The translations under genes were made by a program, and so were the position numbers. Positions 14,149 through 20,766 of a stretch of DNA of 20,766 nucleotides are shown one piece after another (the stretch's first letter is position 1; the number at the start of each line of letters is the position of its first letter). Origin of the DNA: JAMXLO01 sp041487355 (GTDB lineage Bacteria; Pseudomonadota; Alphaproteobacteria; Acetobacterales; Acetobacteraceae). The stretch lies in the NCBI GenBank assembly GCA_041487355.1, contig JBGPND010000082.1, positions 1 to 20,766 of the forward strand, given 5' to 3'. A model generated the notes under the pieces. It did not search any database, was not told the origin of the DNA, and worked only from the letters and a program-made list of their open reading frames with translations.

Positions 14149-14469
14149 GTGGCGCGATTGTGGGGCGCCGGGAACGGGACGAAGGCGGGGGATCGGTTGG
14201 ATATCCTCGCCACGTTGATCGATGCCTATGAGGCGGAACACCACAAGATGGACCCGCCCGATCCGGTGGAGGCGATCAAGTTCCGCATGGAACAACAGGG
14301 GCTGACGCGCCGGGACCTGGAACCGCTGATCGGCACCCGGACCCGCGTCGCCGAGGCGCTCAATCGCAAACGCGGCTTGTCGCTCGCGATGATCCGGAGG
14401 TTGCATGAGCGGCTCGGCATTGCCGCGGAGACGCTGATCCGGCCGACACGCAGCGAGAGGGCGGGCTGA
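14149..14469 (+). CDS. HigA-like antitoxin, N-terminally truncated and orphan
   Basis: The frame reads TEAAFAEVARLWGAGNGTKA from 14128, then GDRLDILATLIDAYEAEHHK, DPPDPVEAIKFRMEQQGLTR, and the helix-turn-helix RDLEPLIGTRTRVAEALNRK with RGLSLAMIRRLHERLGI. This is the HigA type-II antitoxin/regulator family. Family members begin about 15 residues earlier with a segment like 'MxIRPIRTEADY'; here that segment is shortened and merges with the stop of the transporter gene. I give the GTG at 14149 as the first usable start; the true state may be a pseudogene. No HigB toxin gene is present. The DNA-binding part is intact, so it might still act as a repressor. Confidence 0.6.
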   Translation: MARLWGAGNGTKAGDRLDILATLIDAYEAEHHKMDPPDPVEAIKFRMEQQGLTRRDLEPLIGTRTRVAEALNRKRGLSLAMIRRLHERLGIAAETLIRPTRSERAG

Positions 14470-14506
14470 AGGATTCCCCGGACCAAGTCCCAGGACGACG
14501 CGGAGC

Positions 14507-17266
<2,760 letters not shown>

Positions 17267-17307
17267 GGGACCTTCTCGGATGGCCGGCGCCGGGCCGGGC
17301 GGAGCAG

Positions 17308-17328
17308 GCCCCGGATCTGCTCCGGGGC
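17308..17328. repeat. Hairpin in the secA/PPIase intergenic region
   Basis: GCCCCGGA and TCCGGGGC pair perfectly around TCTGC. It belongs to the same loose family of CCGGATC..GTCCGG palindromes as 17417-17464 and the variants near 5535 and 12262. Confidence 0.6.
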
Positions 17329-17416
17329 AGGGTTCAGATAGGACCCGGGCCGGCTCCGGTCAACGACGCCACGATGTTACAGCGGTTGCCTCACGGCTGG
17401 CTTCACTGCCATGAAG

Positions 17417-17464
17417 TGCCCCTGGATCAAGTCCGGGGCAGGCTCCCGGATCAAGTCCGGGGGC
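17417..17464. repeat. Tandem palindromic repeats ahead of the PPIase gene
   Basis: Two successive copies of a hairpin built on GGATCAAGTCCGGGG: 17417-17440 and 17442-17464. They lie 30-75 bases before the ATG of the first PPIase gene, so they would be in its leader or near its promoter. Confidence 0.65.
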
Positions 17465-17492
17465 ATGGTTTCTGTTACGGATAGGAGTTGGC

Positions 17493-18557
17493 ATGTTGTT
17501 CGCATCGCCCCGGTGGCAATACCCGATCTGCCTCGCCGCAGCGCTGATGGCTGCCATGTTCCTCTCTGCCGGCCTCGCCTGGGCCCAGGGGCAGCCCGCC
17601 ACGCCGCGCCAGAAAGCCCCCGAGCAGAAGCCGGCCGTGACCAGGCCAGCCGAGACGGAAAAGCCGGCGGAGCATGCCAAGCCAGTCGAGGTGACCAAGC
17701 CGTCGGAATCCGCCATGAAGCCCGGGGACATCATGAAATCCCCCGCCGACCCGGTGGTCGCCATCGTCGAGGGGCACATGATCTATCTCAGCGACATCGG
17801 CCGCGCGGTTCCGACGTTGCCAGAGAACCTGCGCGGCCTGCCATTCGACACGCTGTATCCCGTCGTGCTCGACCGCATCATCGATCACCAGGCGCTGGTC
17901 GCCCTGGCGCGGCGCAAGAACCTGGAGGACGACCCGGGTGTCCGGCGGGAGATCAACGCCGCGGTCGACCGGATCCTGGAAGGTGCCTTGCTGAGCCGCG
18001 AGGCGGTGCCGAGCGCCAGCGAGGACAAGATCCAGGCCCGCTACACGCGGCAATATGTCGGCAAGCCGGCGACGGAGGAGGCGCGCGCCAGGCACATCCT
18101 GGTTGCCACCGAGGCGGAGGCCAAGAAGCAGATCGCCGAGTTGAACAAGGGCGCCGACTTCTCGACACTGGCCAAGCAGAATAGCAAGGACCCGGACGGC
18201 GCCAATGGCGGCGATCTCGGCTTCTTCCGCCGCGACCAAGTCTGGCCGGAGTTCGCCGACGTCGCCTTCACCCTGCAACCAGGCCAGATCTCGCAGACGC
18301 CGATCCACAACGAGTTCGGCTGGCACATCGTGAAGGTGGAGGAGCGGCGCATCGTCGCGCCCCCGAGCTATTCCGAGGTGCACGACGCGCTGCGGCAGTC
18401 ACTGTTGCAGGACGCGGTGCAGCTTACGATCGAGCAGGCGCGGTCGCAGTTGACGATCCGGAAATACAATCTCGACGGCTCGCCGCTGGGGGCCATCCCC
18501 GACATCACCCCCGCCCAGCCGCTGATCAAGCCGGCGGACAGCACCCCCAAGCCGTAG
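17493..18557 (+). CDS. Secreted parvulin-type peptidyl-prolyl cis-trans isomerase (first copy)
   Basis: A 354-residue exported foldase of the PrsA/SurA/PpiC type. A signal peptide (cleavage near AWA, residue 31) is followed by a Pro/Lys/Glu-rich linker to about 85. The N-terminal chaperone-like helices include YLSDIGRAVPTLPENLRGLP and LVALARRKNLEDDPGVRREI. The rotamase domain runs from about 198 to 290, from ARHILVATEAEAKKQIAEL through DPDGANGGDLGFFRRDQVWP and EFADVAFTLQPGQISQTPI to FGWHIVKVEERR. It presumably helps exported proteins fold in the periplasm. An AGGAG site stands 5 bases before the ATG. It is followed by a paralogue 78 bases downstream and is divergent from secA. Confidence 0.93.
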   Translation: MLFASPRWQYPICLAAALMAAMFLSAGLAWAQGQPATPRQKAPEQKPAVTRPAETEKPAEHAKPVEVTKPSESAMKPGDIMKSPADPVVAIVEGHMIYLSDIGRAVPTLPENLRGLPFDTLYPVVLDRIIDHQALVALARRKNLEDDPGVRREINAAVDRILEGALLSREAVPSASEDKIQARYTRQYVGKPATEEARARHILVATEAEAKKQIAELNKGADFSTLAKQNSKDPDGANGGDLGFFRRDQVWPEFADVAFTLQPGQISQTPIHNEFGWHIVKVEERRIVAPPSYSEVHDALRQSLLQDAVQLTIEQARSQLTIRKYNLDGSPLGAIPDITPAQPLIKPADSTPKP

Positions 18558-18635
18558 GGCGAGGGGGAGACAGGCGTTCTTGTGGGGCGGTAGTGGTTCG
18601 GCCATGATCCGCGCCCGCCTGGAACAGGAGTCTCG

Positions 18636-19529
18636 ATGCCGTTCACCGTTGGCGCTGCCCATCGCCTGATCGCCGTCGCGCTTGGCGCCACCCTGCTCAC
18701 CTGCGCCGGCGCCCTGGCGCAGGGAACACCGTCCCAGGCGCCGGAGGACCCGGTCGTGGCCGCGGTGGACGGCAAGCCCATCCATTTGAGCGACCTGAAG
18801 GACGCGGTGCAGTCGCTGCCGGAGAACGTGCGCGGCATGCCGCCGCAGACCCTGTATCCGATGCTGCTCGATCAACTGATCGACGGGCGCGCCCTGGTGT
18901 CCGAGGCGCACAAGTCAGGCCTTGACAAGGACCCCGCCGTGCAGCGCCAGGTCACCGCCGCGGAGGATCGGGCGCTGCAGACGGCGGTGCTGAGCAAGCA
19001 GGTCGGGCCCGCCGTCACCGACGATGCGGTGCATGCCCGCTACGACCAGGAAATCGCCGGCAAGCCCGGGGACGAGGAGGTGCACGCGAAGCACATCCTG
19101 GTCGACAGCGAGGCCGAGGCGAAGAAGATCATCACCGATCTCCAGGGCGGCGCGGACTTCGCGGCGCTCGCCAAGCAATACAGCAAGGATCCGAGCGGCG
19201 CGCAGCAGGGCGGCGATCTCAGCTTCTTCAAGAAGGACGAGATGGTGCCGGAATTCGCCACCGCCGCCTTTGCCCTGCAGCCGGGTCAGGTGTCGCAGAC
19301 GCCGGTGCACAGCCAGTTCGGCTGGCATGTCATCCAGGTGGTGGAACGCCGCCGCGCCGAACCGCCCAGCTTCGATCAGGCGCGCGACGAGTTGCGCCAG
19401 AAGATGATCCAGGAGGGCGTGCAGAAGGTGGTGGCGAAGGCGCGCGCTTCCGTCGCGGTGGAAAAGTTCAACATGGACGGCTCGGCGGTGCGCGCGACGG
19501 ATCGGGCCGAACCGCCGCCCGCACGATAG
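18636..19529 (+). CDS. Secreted parvulin-type peptidyl-prolyl cis-trans isomerase (second copy)
   Basis: A 297-residue paralogue of the preceding protein, lacking its Pro/Lys-rich linker. Signal peptide cleavage is likely near residue 28 (GALA/QG). The chaperone region HLSDLKDAVQSLPENVRGMP aligns with YLSDIGRAVPTLPENLRGLP of the neighbour. The rotamase domain runs from AKHILVDSEAEAKKIITDLQ through DPSGAQQGGDLSFFKKDEMV to FGWHVIQVVERR. The similarity across the whole mature protein points to tandem duplication. An AGGAG site stands before the ATG. The argJ gene begins 32 bases after its stop, so these genes probably form one transcript. Confidence 0.93.
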   Translation: MPFTVGAAHRLIAVALGATLLTCAGALAQGTPSQAPEDPVVAAVDGKPIHLSDLKDAVQSLPENVRGMPPQTLYPMLLDQLIDGRALVSEAHKSGLDKDPAVQRQVTAAEDRALQTAVLSKQVGPAVTDDAVHARYDQEIAGKPGDEEVHAKHILVDSEAEAKKIITDLQGGADFAALAKQYSKDPSGAQQGGDLSFFKKDEMVPEFATAAFALQPGQVSQTPVHSQFGWHVIQVVERRRAEPPSFDQARDELRQKMIQEGVQKVVAKARASVAVEKFNMDGSAVRATDRAEPPPAR

Positions 19530-19561
19530 CCCAACATCTGGTCTGACCGAGGAAGGCACCC

Positions 19562-20766
19562 ATGGCCCTGTCCGTCTCCCCGCTCGCCGTTCCACTACCG
19601 GAATTGCCGCCGCTTGCCGGCGTCCGCCTGGGCGCCGCGGCGGCCGGGCTCCGCTATCAGGACCGCGACGACCTCGTCATGATCGAACTGGCGCCGGGGA
19701 CGACGGTGGCGGGCGTCTTCACGTCCAACAAGTGCCCCGGCGCGCCGGTCGACTGGTGCCGTGCGGCGTTGAAGGGCGGCAAGGCGCGGGCCGTTGTGGT
19801 GAATGCCGGCAACGCCAACGTGTTCACCGGCAAGCCCGGGCGTGACGCCTGCGCCGCCACGGCGGCGGCCGCGGCGAAGCTGGTCGGCTGCACCGCGAAG
19901 CAGGTGTTCATCGCCTCCACCGGGGTGATCGGCGAGTTGCTGCCGTATCAGAAGCTGATCGACGCGCTGCCGGCGCTGCATGCCGGCCTGCGTGACGATG
20001 CCTGGCACGATGCCGCGCGCGGCATCATGACGACCGACACGTTCGCCAAGGCAGCAACGCGGACGGCCAGGATCGGCGAGACGGAAGTGCGCATCTCCGG
20101 CTTCGCAAAGGGCAGTGGCATGATCGCGCCCGACATGGCGACCATGCTGTGCTACGTCGCGACCGACGCCAGGATACCGGCCGGCGCGCTGCAGGCGCTG
20201 CTGAAGAAGGGCGTCGATGCCAGCTTCAACTGCACGACGGTGGACTCCGACACATCCACCTCCGACACCGTGCTGCTGTTCGCCACCGGCCAGGCGAAGC
20301 ATAAGCGGGTTCCGCCGGAAGGTGGGCGCATCCTCGCCGACTTCGCGCGCGCGCTCGACGATGTACTGCTCGATCTAGCGCTGCAGGTGGTGCGCGACGG
20401 GGAGGGGGCGCAGAAGCTGGTGCGAATCGACGTCACCGGCGCGACGACGGCGCGTTCGGCGAAGCGCATCGGGCTGGCGGTGGCGAATTCGCCGCTGGTG
20501 AAGACCGCGATCGCCGGCGAGGACGCGAACTGGGGGCGGATCGTCATGGCGGTCGGCAAGGCCGGCGAGCCGGCCGTTCGCGACAAGCTCTCGGTCGGCG
20601 TGGGCGGCGTCTGGATGGCGCGCGACGGCGGTGTGGTGCCGGGTTACGACGAGGCGCCGGTGGTGGCGCACATGAAGGGCAGCGAGGTGGCGATCGCCAT
20701 CGATCTCGGCCTGGGCCGCGGCAAGGCCACGGTGTGGACCTGCGATCTCACGCACGGCTACATCGA
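19562..20766 (+). CDS. argJ: Arginine biosynthesis bifunctional protein ArgJ (3' end cut by the window)
   Basis: 401 codons are visible from ATG 19562, with GGAAGG just upstream, and the frame is still open at the window end. ArgJ transfers the acetyl group from N-acetylornithine to glutamate, and in some bacteria also from acetyl-CoA. Key features are FTSNKCPGAPV, VVNAGNANVFTG, the oxyanion-hole segment IASTGVIGE (T120-G121), and KGSGMIAPDMATMLCYVATD, in which T194 is the autocleavage site and nucleophile of the beta chain. AGEDANWGRIVMAVGKAG follows. The visible end TCDLTHGYI is near the normal C-terminus, so fewer than about ten residues should be missing. The presence of both T-G and the cleavage Thr predicts an active enzyme. 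Confidence 0.97.
   Translation, partial: MALSVSPLAVPLPELPPLAGVRLGAAAAGLRYQDRDDLVMIELAPGTTVAGVFTSNKCPGAPVDWCRAALKGGKARAVVVNAGNANVFTGKPGRDACAATAAAAAKLVGCTAKQVFIASTGVIGELLPYQKLIDALPALHAGLRDDAWHDAARGIMTTDTFAKAATRTARIGETEVRISGFAKGSGMIAPDMATMLCYVATDARIPAGALQALLKKGVDASFNCTTVDSDTSTSDTVLLFATGQAKHKRVPPEGGRILADFARALDDVLLDLALQVVRDGEGAQKLVRIDVTGATTARSAKRIGLAVANSPLVKTAIAGEDANWGRIVMAVGKAGEPAVRDKLSVGVGGVWMARDGGVVPGYDEAPVVAHMKGSEVAIAIDLGLGRGKATVWTCDLTHGYI

Noticed and set aside
12783..14213. A 476-residue minus-strand open frame
   Set aside because: Antisense to the substrate-binding protein gene, which has a signal peptide and family motifs; the reverse frame is His/Arg-rich with no domain.
17417..17464. 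CRISPR-like array
   Set aside because: Only two copies, each self-complementary, with no spacer; no cas gene in the window.

Overview
The window is GC-rich bacterial chromosome, most likely from an alphaproteobacterium of the Acetobacteraceae/Rhodospirillales type. This is inferred from codon style, the secA / parvulin PPIase / argJ grouping at the right end, and intergenic palindromes of the 'CGTCATG..CCGG..CATCCACGTC' and 'GGATCAAGTCCGGGG' kinds. No 16S or tRNA gene is visible, so the placement is an inference.

Layout. (1) Bases 1-2061: the 5' end of an unknown minus-strand gene, a gene-free stretch, then a two-gene operon of a thiolase-like (SCP2-type) protein and a zinc-ribbon/OB-fold (DUF35) partner. 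(2) Bases 2069-5225: a pair of inverted intergenic palindromic repeats, split by a complete IS1595-family element at 2164-5117. The element has 24-bp terminal inverted repeats (22/24 matches) and a perfect 8-bp target duplication, TTTCTTTG. It carries its transposase plus a two-gene passenger operon on the opposite strand: a DUF262-HNH nuclease-like protein and a 64-residue basic protein. This defence-like cargo is the most interesting object in the window. (3) Bases 5251-12528: an accessory block bracketed by two direct copies (about 410 bp) of the same broken IS3-family 3' end. Inside are a lipoprotein/lysozyme-like gene pair, a tyrosine recombinase, a coupled pair of c-haem sensor (DUF3365/Tll0287-like) and MscS channel, and the stump of a PIN-type toxin-antitoxin locus. 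(4) Bases 12906-14469: an orphan branched-chain amino-acid type ABC substrate-binding protein and an N-terminally clipped HigA-like antitoxin. (5) Bases 14507-20766: conserved core, with secA on the minus strand, then divergently two tandem secreted parvulin-type peptidyl-prolyl isomerases and argJ, which is cut by the window end just before its C-terminus.

How the parts relate. The right end is ordinary housekeeping: SecA exports proteins, the two PPIases probably fold exported proteins in the periplasm, and ArgJ serves arginine synthesis. The left two thirds are a patchwork of mobile DNA and its debris. The IS1595 element looks recent, since its ends and target duplication are intact, and its cargo is visibly poorer in G+C than the chromosome around it. 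The IS3-derived copies look old: both share the same frameshifting palindrome, so they appear to be duplicates of one already dead element rather than independent insertions.
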